From assembly GCF_041734735.1 (NCBI RefSeq), contig NC_134896.1:37542539-37606538 (forward strand): a stretch of 64,000 bases of DNA. Direction: 5' to 3'. Below are positions 36,766 to 46,767 of the stretch, piece by piece (position 1 is the first letter of the stretch; each line of letters opens with the position of its first letter). The notes beneath the pieces are model-generated. The model saw nothing but the letters and a program-made list of their open reading frames with translations. It was not told the origin of the DNA and did not search any database. Origin of the DNA: Babylonia areolata. Lineage: Eukaryota; Mollusca; Gastropoda; Neogastropoda; Buccinidae. Position numbers and translations under genes: made by a program.

Positions 36766-38221
36766 CTGTACACACGCACATGATTATTTTTTTTTTTTTT
36801 TTTTACTCCACTGCAGATTTGAGCTGTTTGCTGCTCAAGGGTGCATGTGTGGTATGTATGGATGACTGTGGTTAGTAAGTTTCTGACAAGGTTGTGTGTG
36901 TGTGTGTGAATGAGCAACTGTCAGCGCATTGAGCCTAAAGTTACTTAGAGAAATGCACCATACAAATGTCACTAAATTTTATTATCATTATCATCACCAT
37001 CATCATTATTCAACAATGAACCTTGTGGGGAGAAGTCAAAAAAACTTTCTTTAAAAAAAAATACAGAAAAGGTAATGTACTCATGCAGAGAGACACAATA
37101 ACAAGATACGGTACAGCACACAACAAAACACAAAAATGACAAACGCTACCTACACATTTCATTCCTTGAGACTTCTACAGACATTAACGTAACACAAAAA
37201 CAACAAAAATGAAAGACAACACTGCAAGAATGACTTTGCATCACTCAGCAATTTCTTTCTTGGTTTGAAGACCCTGGGACCTATACATGAAGCAGTGATC
37301 ATAGTTCTGTGGTGTGCCTTGCTGTCTGTCATGGTGAGTACAGTACCTTATTTAGTATTTCTTTCATGTCACGGACACACTGAAATGTGACCTCTGTCAT
37401 CTTCAGCTGACTTACTGACACAAAGCCTCCACACTTCCCTACCAGCACACTCAGTCTCTACCTTTAACCTTCCTTTGTCTCTCCCTCTCACTGTCTCCAG
37501 CAACAAGATGTCCATGTCATTCAAAACAGGCCATTTGCATATACTCGACATAAATGTCATCTCAGAGAACAAGTACACATAGACATAGACACAGACACAG
37601 ACACAGACACACATGCACAAACACACACACACACACACAGACACAGAGGCACACAAATATAGGAGAAGGAGGAATTCTGTTTAATGTTCCGTCACACATA
37701 TCAGTGAATGAAGACATTTTCTTAAAGTATCAATGTACACATTTGAGCATTATCGTTCAGAAGAGGAGGGGGATGTGGATTCTGAATGGTGAGTTGGGGG
37801 AAACCGGGCAAATGAGGGGAGGGGACTGGGTGAAATTTGAAAAAAATATCTAGATACAATTATAGGAAATTACTTAAAGGACTTCGCAAAAGAGAAGTCG
37901 TTAATCTAACACGCAAAACAACTGATAATGAATGCAAAAAGTCAAAAACATCAACGTTCTCAGTCACTTGTGAAGACACGCTTTCATGCAGATAAGGCTT
38001 CATCGAACTACAGTAAAAAATTATATGCTTAACTGTCAGGTTACTAAAGCATACGCACTTGACATTAGAACAATAGATTTTCTCATGAATACATTAAACA
38101 CATTCTTTTTTTCATTTACACATGAAAGCACGCACAAATGCACGTACGCATGCATGCACACAGTTTCATTTTTCACTTTCAAGTATACAGATTTCAAATA
38201 TGCAGATTTTGAGCAGACGCG

Positions 38222-38252
<31 letters not shown>

Positions 38253-41002
38253 CCTCACACACACACGCCCTCACACATACACACAGACACAGGGTCTGAC
38301 CTGAGGATGTCAGGTAGCTGGGATCTATCCAGGTTATTTTCTATCACCACCACCTGACACAGCGTCTTCAGGGAGGGGGCTGTGGACACAACACAGGTCA
38401 ACCCATCACAACACGTATTGTATTGTATTGTATTGTACTGCATTGCATTGCACTGTATTGTACAGCATTGTATTGTATCATATTGCATTGCATTGTATTG
38501 CACTGCATTGAATTGTATTGCATTGCACTGTATTGTACTGTACAGTACTGCACTGTATTGTACTGTATTGCATTGCATTGCATTGCATTGCATTATATTG
38601 CATTGCATTGTACTTACTGTACGGCACAGTTCTGCACTGTACCGTAATGTACTGTATTGTTCTGTATTACTACTCTTTGTCACGACAGATATCTGTGTGT
38701 GAAATTTGGTCTGCTCTCTCACCTGAGGGAGGAGTGTGTTGCTACAATGCAGTGCCACCCGTTTTTTTCCTGCCTCCAAGTGTATTATTTTGTTTTCCTA
38801 TCAAAGTGGATTCTCTCCACAGAATTTTGCCAGGGACAACCCTTTCGTTGTCATGGGTTCTTCTATGTGCATAAAATGCATGCTACACACATGACTTCAG
38901 TTTATAACCTCATTCGAAAGACAAGTGTCCAGACTACCACTCAAGGTCTAAAGAGGGGGATAAAGTTATGGTGAGTGAGTGGTTCGATCCCACGCGCTCA
39001 GGTTCTCTCGCTTCCTAGGTGAACGCATTACCACTAGGCCACCACTCCACTGATGTGAACAAAACTCAGGAAGCTGCACAAAGACAGGGAGATGACGACA
39101 ATCAGATGCGGAAACTTGCATGAGAGCTTGGGGGCGCCTGCACATACATGTGACTTTATTGTGTGCATGCTTTGTGTCTGTAAAAAAAAAAAAAGTTCAG
39201 TTTCAGTTTCTCAAGGAGGCGTCACTGCGTTCTGACAAATCCATATAAGCTACACCACATCTGCTTGGCAGATACCTGACAGCAGCATAACCCAATGCAC
39301 TTGTCAGGCCTTTAGTGCATGTATATATATTTGTGTTCATTTCAGAGCGGACTTCTTGTACAGAATTTTGCCAAAGGACAACACATTTTTTGCCATGGGT
39401 TTTTTTTCTCAGTGCGCCTGGTGTGTACTATATATATGGGGCCTCCTTTGATCATCTCATCCAAATGACTAAATGCTCAGTTTGATTTTCCAGTCAAAGT
39501 CAGGGGAAAGGGCGAGAGCGGGAATCAAACCCAGACCCTCACAGACACAGTATTAACAGACAGCGTCTTAACCATTCTGCCACTTTGACCTTCCTCTGTA
39601 AAAAAAAAAAAAAAATTAAAAAATTAAAAAATAAAACAAAGAAATAAATAAAAACTGTCAAGTGAAAAAGTGCGGATGAGAACAAGACAGGAAACAGTCC
39701 ACAAAAACAGTGCAACACAGAACAGCCAGACAAGAACTGAACAGCACTGTAGGACAGAACGTCACTGACTGAAGTCTAAAACATGCAGATCCGAATGGTC
39801 GACCAGGTCCGCAGAACGGACCCGCCTCTGCGACTCAACGGAGCTTTCGCGCTGCGGGCGGGGGCTGGTGCCCCCAAACAGGTGCACCTTGGACTCAATC
39901 ATGCAGCAGCACTGCCGGCGCCGGGCACATGGACCACGGCCTCCTGTGTGCACCGTTGACCATTTTCTGGTGTCTGTCAACATCCATCAAATTGACTCAT
40001 CAACAAAAATAGCCTCATATACATAAAGAAGTGGAAGAAGCATCTAAAGGAAGTCTTGGTTTAACTATCAGCCTTAATAACTTATTTGCGCTTGGCGTGG
40101 GGGTGGTAAGGTTGGGAGTTGGGATGTGAGTTTAAAAATCTCTTGTTAACTATTTCAATCTAATTTTGTCGCTTTCATCTACTCTATTATTGTGTTTTGT
40201 TGCTGTGTTTCTATTTTTTACAGCTGTAGAATGACCAAGAAATGAATGAAAAACATGAAAAAGAGCCTCAACATGCACATGCGCATATATACACACACAC
40301 ACTCTCTCTCTCTCTCTCTCTCTTTCAAATACACACGCACACATACATCCAGACCAGAAAATGGTGTACAGTTGCCAAAACCACAGGGCAACCAAAAAAA
40401 GACAAATATGTCAAAAACTGACCAAACAAAAAAATCAACTGACTAATATCCAGAAAAGCATCCAGCACATTTGCTTATCCTGCATACTTGTTTCCCTTGT
40501 TACATTTTTCTTCAACAACTCTTCCTTCACATAAATGGGAAGATCTATGCATGTTTCTTTTCTTTTTTTTAAATAGAAAAAAAAACATTAGAAAGCAGAA
40601 AGAGTGACACTTACCCAGGTTAAATTTGTACATGTCAGCAAAGTGCTGGTCCATCAAACCGTTGTAACCACCAAACACATACAGGCAACCATTGTATTCA
40701 ACTGAAACAGAGCATAAATCAAAGTCAATTAAAGTAGTTTACCAATTGTATTCATGGTCATGGTTTCTAGAAACTAAAAAACTCTGCCTTTAAGAAAAGG
40801 CCTTGAAGCTTTAACTCAAATCATATTACAACGTTTCATAACGTAATTCATATAATGCTATATCAACACAAAAATGTTCCAATGTAAAAGCAAACAAATC
40901 GTACCAACAAACACACTGCACACTTACACACATGAACACAAGAATAAAAAATATTTTTAAAAAACTTTGCCCCACTGGGCATGGAGGACGGACATTAGCG
41001 AT

Positions 41003-41034
<32 letters not shown>

Positions 41035-41113
41035 AACCACAACATATAGGTAGAGTGGCTCCTGCCAACAGGTTTAAATCCAGGCTGGCAGGGAATCACC
41101 TCCCAGCTGTTGG

Positions 41114-41172
<59 letters not shown>

Positions 41173-44100
41173 ACAACATACAGGTAGAGTGACTCCTCCT
41201 GCCGACAGGTTTAAATCCGGGCTGGCAGGGAATCACCTCCCAACTGCTTGTCAGGGTGTCAAAGGCCAGCATGGAGTTGTCATAGATCTCACTGTTGGTG
41301 AAGTTGACCCCTCCGTCGTCACTGCGCCCGCCAAACACGTACATCTTGCTGCCCACTGCCGTCGCCGTGTGGAAATCACGACATATATTCTCTGGAACTC
41401 CCTGAATGCACAGTCACTGTTTCACTTTCAAGAAGAAATCACTGCACTGGATAAATCCATATACGTTACATCACATCTTGCTAGGCAGATGCCTGACCAG
41501 CAGCACTACCCAGCATGCTGGTCAGGCCTTGAATGCATACATATAGATATCTGTGCACCTGTCACAGTGGATTTCTTCTACAGAATTTTGCCAAAGGACA
41601 ACACTTACGTTGCCATGGGTTCTTTTTCAGAGCACCAAGTGCGTGCTGCACACAGGACCTCGGTTTATCGTCTCATCTTAATGACTAGACACTCAGTTTG
41701 ATTTTCCAGTCAAACTACCAGGGAGAAAGGGCCAGAGCGGGATTCGAACCCAGACCCTAATGGACACTGTACAGGCAGATAAGCAACTTAACCATTCTGC
41801 CACCTTCCTCCTCTGTTCTGCAAGGGATGTTTTGGTTACAAAGGGTTATGATTTTTTTTTAAATTCTAGTATGCAAACTATTAAAAAAAAACAAAGTATG
41901 CATAACCATACTTTTCTGAAAGGAAAATTAACACACTATCCCATTATGACAACTTCTCATGATTTTAATGCTTTTGTAATAGGAAAAATTCCTACCATGA
42001 TGTGGATGGAAAATTCCACCCTGGGGCACTTTTACTCAAGGGGTTAAGAAATCTTCCACTGTTTTCATTTTAAAATGTAACTTGAATAACACTGATATGG
42101 GATTTATGACATGACTGAACAACAATAAAAGAGCATGAGTGGGACTGGAAATCTGAATCCTGAAAAATGGGGGTCAGGGGTCCACAGAAGGCCCCCAGTG
42201 GAAGTGCCAGGTAATGCATCTGGTGGGTGTCAAGGGGCAAAGCCCCCTGAAACCGGAGAAAATTTGAAATCCTTGGGCCAAAAATACCATGAGAATGCAT
42301 CCAATTGGGTTTACTTTGCCATGCGGACGCCTCTCAGTCAAACAGCTCTCAACCTCTGGCAGAATTGCATGATATTTGTCTGTCACTAAAGATAGTGGTA
42401 ATAAGAATGCTAAGCTCAATTCAGACAAAAGGACAAGAGAGGCAAGGCCTTCAAGACTCACTTGTGATACACTTTAAAAAAAAAATCCAAGCTTTTTATG
42501 TATCGAGTATAATTTCAAAATGTAATGTTTAAGATGAGAAAGATCAGTTTAAAGCAAATTAAGTCCCCTAGCATTACAGAGTAATTTCCCTTCTTTTACA
42601 ATCTGCACCAAAACATTTGCAAATAAATAAAACTTCCATGCTTAGCAAACGAAGTTCCTGTTTGAACAAAAAATGATAATAATGACTGCTCTAGCTGTTG
42701 GGTCAGAATATCAGATCAAAGTGCCAAGTTTAGAGAATACCAAAAATATAAATATAACAGTAAATGCAGTTTGCATATAATTAGGCTTCATTCTTTTCTT
42801 TTTTTTGTGCCCATCCCAGAGGTGCAATATTGTTTTAAACAAGATGACTGGAAAGAACTGAATTTTTCCTATTTTTATGCCAAACGTGGTGTCAACTGAC
42901 AAAGTAGTTGCAGAGAAAATGTCAATGTTAAAGTTTACCACAGACACACAGACACACGCACAGACAACCGAACACCGGGTTAAAACATAGACTCACTTTG
43001 TTTACACAAGTGAGTCAATAAATACAAAACTGATTATACGTGACAGTATGATGAGAAATAGTACACATTTCTTAAAATAATCTACTTATTTTGAATCCAT
43101 AAATAAAAATGACTGATTTAAAATGAAATACTTATTATGAAGCCATCAATAATAATAAATTATCAAAAATGAGGTATTTATTATGTAGGCACATGAAATT
43201 CTTTTTAATGAGATATTCATTTTCAAGCTATCATTATAAAACTATCAGTAATAATAAAATACTTGATACATGTTTAAAAAAAACAAAAAAAACAACAAAC
43301 ATACGTAAGCAAAGTGTAATCTGACAAAACACACTCACCGTTCTGAATCTAACCAAAGCCCAGCTGAAGTCCCGGAAGTCCAGGGTGAATATTTGATCAG
43401 AGAACAAATCAGTCTGAAAAGCAAAGATAAAAAAAAAACAAACCTGAGTATGTTTTAAGTTTAAAAGACAAACAAATGTTTTGAGGAAAAAAAGGCTTCT
43501 GGGACATGAGCATGGCTGGTGTGTCACTATTACTTCTGTTATTTTCACTTCTGTTCAGAATGGTCAAAGATCAATCCAGGTACCATAATTTCCAGTCACT
43601 TAGGCTCCCTGCTACACAAGAAGCACACATGAGACAGCTTATCAGAGAAACCATAGCACAGAAAAAAAAGCCCTTCCTTCTGTCACTGAGAGTCTGCTCT
43701 CAATCGCTGTCAAAACTAAAAGGCGGTGTCCTTTCTAGACCTGCCAGCAGGTTTTGATTCAAATTTTTATTAACCGTCTTTGCATAACCTTGATGTTCAA
43801 TCAACTGTTTTAATATGGTTTCCAACATTTCTTTTAAATCATCAGCTCAGTGTTAAGGTAAATCATTCCACTTCTAAGCCCATATTACTTTTCATGTGGC
43901 AACTGTTAATCATTGTTCTAGTTGAGATGTTCTTGTACATTACAAACCATACCACACTCATCATCGTCACTATTACAGATGTAACTGCTCTTCAGTGATA
44001 AAAAATATGGATTTTATGATGATGCTTAATTAAATAACTTAATTAATGTAAGACTAGACTCACCAGTTCCTCATATCCCCCAAATATATACATTTTGTGG

Positions 44101-46767
44101 TCTATAACGCAAGCAGTGTGGCCATCCCTCGCAGCAGGAATATAACCTCCAACTTCTGGGCAAGACCAGCTGAGGGTCTCTGCAAAAGACATCATCACAG
44201 TCAGAGACTGCAGACAACAAATCCCACAACACACACCACATTCGTCTCCTTCCACAAGAACAAGCATTCTACCCTATGTCAGACTGAAAATCCAACCCAT
44301 GACAACTCCCCTCTTTCAAAGTGAAAATCCACTCTGCACGCACTCCCCTCATTCGCAGTGAAAATCCCACCCAGAAGAACTCTGGGACTATGAATATCCC
44401 ATCCACAAGGACTCCTGTCATGTCACACTAAGAATTCCCACTACAAGTACTTCCTCAAGTCAAGCAGAAAATCCCATCCACAAGCACTCCCCTCTTGTCA
44501 ATGAAAAATCCCACCCATATGCATCATCTGTCACACTAAAAATCCCACCCACAAGCACCCCACTCCTGTCAAAGTGAAAATCCAGTCCACACTCCTGTCA
44601 TGTCACAATGAACTACAGCAGTGACAAGCAAAATAAAACAATTCTATATCCTTTTCTGTTTTCAATTCGCAATGATCTGTTGTGCTGAAAAGACCCGTCA
44701 CACAGATGCATTTATTCAAAGACCTATGACCAGAGCCTGCAACTTCAAAACCTGTTCTTTTTTTTAATCATCTTACAGAAAATGTGCACAAACACACAAG
44801 AAAAGTTGAATATATCTCGTTTGTCTAAATAAAAACAACTTTTTTTTTAATAATTACAAAAAAACACGAACAGCATCTCATCACTTCAAGTCAAGAGTTC
44901 AAATCTTCAAATCCACATATATACCACACCACACCTGCCATGCAGATGCTTGACAACAACATAACACAATGCCCTTGTCAGGCCTTGAGTGCATGCATAT
45001 ATATTTGTGTACCTATCAGAGTGGATTTCTTTCACATAATTTTGCCAGAGGACAACACTAATGTTGCCATGGGTTCTTTTTCAGAGCTCCAAGTGCATGC
45101 TGTACACAGAACCTCAGATAAATCTCATCCAAATGACTAGACAGTCAGTTTGATTTTCCAATCAAACTTGGGAGAAAGAGCGAGAGAGGAATTCAGATCC
45201 AGACCCTCGCAAGCACTGTACTGGCAGAAGCGTCTTGAACTTTCTGCCACCTTGCCCTCTTCAAGCAGAAAAGCCCAACATCAAGTACCTGTGTTGAAAC
45301 AGAACAGCACATCACATGGTCCCAACATCAAGTACCTGTGTCGAAACAGAACAGCACATCACAGGCTCCCAACATCAAGTGCCTGTGTCGAAACAGAACA
45401 GCACATCACAGGCTCCCAACATCAAGTACCTGTGTCGAAACAGAACAGCACATCACAAGCTCCCAACATCAAGTACCTGTGTCGAAACAGAACAGCACAT
45501 CACAGGCTCCGTCCCCATCATTGCGGCCTCCCCAAATGTAGGCATGGTCATTGTAGTTGACAGCAGTGTGACCATATCGTTTGTAAGGAACATATCTCTC
45601 CTCCTCTGGTTTCACTGGGGGTAACGACGTCCATCTCAAGGTGACTGCAATGAAAGTTAACCAAAACTGGTTTCACCGGGGGCAACGACGTCCATCTCAA
45701 GGTGACTGCAATGAAAGTTAACCAAAACATGAAGGATTTGACAGTGCATACACAGGTTTGAAAAGACAAACATGGTAATATATGGAACTAAAACATGTAA
45801 CAATGAAAGATGTATTCCCTCACCCTACCCATTGTCCTGTTTGAATTCTTCTTCTTCTTTGTCCGTGGGCTGCAACTCCTGCATTCACTCAAGTGGGCTT
45901 TTACATGTATGTTCCGTTTTTACCTTGCCATGCTGGCAGCCATACTCCATTTTTCAGGGGTGTGCATGCTGGGTGTGTTCTTGTTTCCATAAACCACCAA
46001 ACGCTGACATGGATTACAGGATCTTTAATGTGCTTATTTGATGTCCTGTTTGAATAAATGAAAGAAAAAGAAATGAATAAAAAAAAAAAAAAACTAATGA
46101 GTTGAAAGAAGTGGAGCATTTGAATAACTTTCAATGGGAAGTAAATTATTTCTAAGTGCTGTGTCAGCAGTCAACTGTAGCAAAATGATGACATGGTGTA
46201 CAGTCTGTCAGTAGGCCATTTTTCTAACTGATCAAAACAAAACAGCTGGACCTTTCATGCCTTACCACTATAATCTACCAGTATTTGAAAATTCATGTTC
46301 AATCAATATGAAAGAGAACGCAAGATGTTCAAGTGAACATTGTTAGGTCAATGCTCTAAGTAATAAAGGAAACTATTGTGAAAAGTTCTCTTTAGTATTA
46401 GTAATAACATTACTATTTCCAGTAGTATCATAGTAGTAGCACTGTTAGTATTAACAGGAACAACAACAATATAATCATAAGTATTATCATTATTATCTTC
46501 AAACTTGTTCAACAGTAGCAGTAGTATTACAGCTGATTCTTCTCATCATTTCTTATGATATCAAAATAGTTACCACCATCATCATCGTTACCCTCATTAA
46601 ACCAACATTTTACCTGTGTTCAAGACGTGCACATCAATGGGTCTTGTCTGCTCGTAGTCCTCCCCACTGCAGTAGCCACCAAAGGAGAAGATCTTGTGCC
46701 CGGCACTGATGGCTGCATGGTTGACCCGGCGTGGGCCGCCCTCCAGCCGCACCGTCCAGTGGGGCAT
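36705..46767 (-). CDS. KLHDC3, kelch-domain C-degron receptor (complete, nine coding exons)
   Basis: KLHDC3 family proteins are substrate receptors of CUL2-RING ubiquitin ligases and recognise C-terminal glycine-type degrons (established for vertebrate KLHDC2/3/10). Nine exons with matching phases give 387 residues, against about 382 in human. MPHWTVRLEGGPRRVNHAA at the start and KFNL..GPCARRRQCCC, DHSDLHVLDF and PSLKTLC near the end match human KLHDC3 as I remember it. Six kelch blades are visible by their GG doublets: FGGYCSG, WGGRND, FGGYEE, FGGRSDD, FGGYNG, FGGTSP. The start ATG (46,765-46,767) aligns with the vertebrate start. The gene converges with the iGluR gene. Introns hold three SINE-C copies, one SINE-A, one SINE-B and one family D MITE. 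The protein is intact; all oddities are in the introns, where exon edges are duplicated. Confidence 0.95.
36766..38300. other. KLHDC3 intron 8
   Basis: T run at 36,788-36,804 next to the acceptor, a GCGCATTGAG..tail fragment near 36,925-37,000 with an ATTATC tail, and CA-rich runs at 37,575-37,640 and 38,219-38,290. No exon was recognised between. Confidence 0.6.
38301..38379 (-). CDS. KLHDC3 exon 8
   Basis: Acceptor TCCACAG and donor GTCAGA. Two bases, 25 codons and two bases: PSLKTLCQVVVIENNLDRSQ then LPDIL. Bounded closely by a CA-rich run on one side and a TATTG array on the other. Confidence 0.93.
38410..38660. repeat. TATTG/CATTG/TACTG pentamer array
   Basis: About 50 pentamers (TATTG, CATTG, CACTG, TACTG) leading directly into a full SINE-A. 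On the SINE strand this is a CAATA-type 3' tail. Confidence 0.93.
38672..39055 (-). repeat. SINE-A, full copy
   Basis: From CTTTGTCACGACAGATATCT (3' end) through TTTGCCAGGGACAACCCTTT, CCAGACTACCACTCAAGGTC, to the head at 39,000-39,050 (complement: GTGGCCTAGTGGTAATGCG, B box GATCGAACC-like). Confidence 0.9.
39195..39597 (-). repeat. SINE-C, full copy
   Basis: TTTCTCAAGGAGGCGTCACT at the left (3' end), TTTGATTTTCCAGTCAAAGT, GGGAATCAAACCCAGACC (B box complement), and head complement at 39,565-39,597. Confidence 0.9.
39770..39973 (-). CDS. KLHDC3 exon 7 (last kelch blade)
   Basis: Acceptor TTGACAG and donor GTCAGT. Sixty-seven codons plus split codons: TRKWSTVHTGGRGPCARRRQ, CCCMIESKVHLFGGTSP, a basic/serine loop (RPQRESSVESQRRVRSADL) and VDHSDLHVLDF. 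The loop is longer than the short acidic loop I recall for human KLHDC3. Confidence 0.95.
39984..40614. other. KLHDC3 intron 6
   Basis: AT-rich with a CACA/CTCT run at 40,288-40,325. No other feature. Confidence 0.6.
40615..40701 (-). CDS. KLHDC3 exon 6
   Basis: Acceptor TTTCAG and donor GTAAGT. EYNGCLYVFGGYNGLMDQHF, then ADMYKFNL, the fifth kelch blade. Confidence 0.95.
41000..41107 (-). repeat. Decoy copy of the KLHDC3 exon 5 donor end
   Basis: A CA run plus about 70 bp matching 41,165-41,250. It includes AGGTAGAGTGGCTCCTGCC, then AACAGGTTTAAATCCAGGCT, then GGCAGGGAATCACCTCCCA, that is, the last 55 or so bases of exon 5 and its donor, with a few substitutions. It lies in intron 5, 75-180 bp past the real donor. 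Confidence 0.9.
41108..41170. repeat. (CA)n microsatellite
   Basis: CA run separating the true exon 5 end from its duplicate. Confidence 0.95.
41182..41401 (-). CDS. KLHDC3 exon 5
   Basis: Acceptor CATTCAG and donor GTATGT. Seventy-three codons and one base: GVPENICRDFHTATAVGSKM, YVFGGRSDDGGVNF, then LTSSWEVIPCQPGFKPVGRR and SHST. The fourth kelch blade. Confidence 0.93.
41425..41818 (-). repeat. SINE-C, full copy
   Basis: Left end GTTTCACTTTCAAGAAG.. then the TTTTGCCAAAGGACAACAC and TTTGATTTTCCAGTCAAACT blocks, and GGGATTCGAACCCAGACC near the head at 41,735-41,818. Confidence 0.88.
41819..42432. other. KLHDC3 intron 4
   Basis: AT-rich unique sequence; a GGGGTCAGGGGTC patch near 42,170. 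Nothing recognised. Confidence 0.5.
42433..43018 (-). mobile_element. Hairpin-ended MITE (family D), copy 3
   Basis: From CAAGAGAGGCAAGGCCTTCA to TTTACACAAGTGAGTCAA. Same body blocks as the copies at 17.4 and 19.8 kb, including AAGTTTACCACAGACACACA near the right end, where the CA run is short (about 10 bp). Confidence 0.85.
43019..43338. other. KLHDC3 intron 4, AT-rich end
   Basis: Near-repeats of AAATACTTATTATGAAGCC-type AT sequence (43,075-43,265). No gene. Confidence 0.5.
43339..43413 (-). CDS. KLHDC3 exon 4
   Basis: Acceptor TTTTCAG and donor GTGAGT. Twenty-five codons: TDLFSDQIFTLDFRDFSWAL then VRFRT, between the third and fourth blades. Confidence 0.93.
43414..44063. other. KLHDC3 intron 3
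   Basis: AT-rich unique sequence. Nothing recognised. Confidence 0.5.
44064..44179 (-). CDS. KLHDC3 exon 3
   Basis: Acceptor TTTTGCAG and donor GTGAGT. TLSWSCPEVGGYIPAARDGH, then TACVIDHKMYIFGGYEEL, the third kelch blade. Confidence 0.95.
44280..44615. repeat. Degenerate ~40-bp tandem repeat
   Basis: Seven or eight loose units of AAAATCCCACCCACAAG, CACTCC(CCTC), then TGTCA..GTG, running from 44,285 to 44,610. It starts about 100 bp upstream (minus sense) of exon 3. Confidence 0.75.
44889..45266 (-). repeat. SINE-C, full copy
   Basis: ATATATTTGTGTACC, TTTTGCCAGAGGACAACAC, GATTTTCCAATCAAACTTGG and the head at 45,215-45,266 (TTGAACTTTCTGCCACC complement). Confidence 0.88.
45274..45510 (-). 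repeat. 48-bp tandem repeat of the KLHDC3 exon 2 donor end (five copies)
   Basis: Five near-exact copies of AACATCAAGTACCTGTGTCG, then AAACAGAACAGCACATCAC, then AGGCTCCC. On the minus strand each contains the final 30-odd bases of exon 2, the donor GTACTTGATG and a few intron bases. The copy at 45,468-45,510 is the true exon end; four decoys follow in intron 2. Reading past the true donor gives an immediate in-frame TGA (ACA GGT ACT TGA). Confidence 0.95.
45477..45644 (-). CDS. KLHDC3 exon 2
   Basis: Acceptor ATTGCAG and donor GTACTT. Two bases, 55 codons and one base: TLRWTSLPPVKPEEERYVPY, KRYGHTAVNYNDHAYIWGGR, then NDGDGACDVLFCFDT, the second kelch blade. Both ends of this exon are duplicated in the flanking introns. 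Confidence 0.95.
45609..45735 (-). repeat. Tandem duplication of the KLHDC3 exon 2 acceptor
   Basis: Two 61-bp copies of GGTTAACTTTCATTGCAG, then TCACCTTGAGATGGACGTC and the first 30 or so bases of exon 2 (minus strand). The upstream acceptor (exon would start at 45,705) is 61 bases away, so it would shift the frame. Confidence 0.95.
45847..46050 (-). repeat. SINE-B 3' half
   Basis: CTTCTTCTTTGTCCGTGGGC, GGCAGCCATACTCCATTTTT and ACGCTGACATGGATTACAGG, cut before the tRNA-like head. Confidence 0.88.
46051..46613. other. KLHDC3 intron 1 (coding side)
   Basis: AT-rich with AGTAGTA/ATTATT triplets at 46,390-46,590. No gene. Confidence 0.5.
46614..46767 (-). CDS. KLHDC3 exon 1 (start codon)
   Basis: ATG at 46,767-46,765, 51 codons and one base, donor GTAAAA. 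MPHWTVRLEGGPRRVNHAAI, then SAGHKIFSFGGYCSGEDYEQ, then TRPIDVHVLNT. An in-frame ATG lies 12 codons upstream (46,803), but homology favours the inner one. An acceptor-like GCTCAG at 46,787-46,792 suggests a 5' UTR exon further upstream. Confidence 0.93.
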
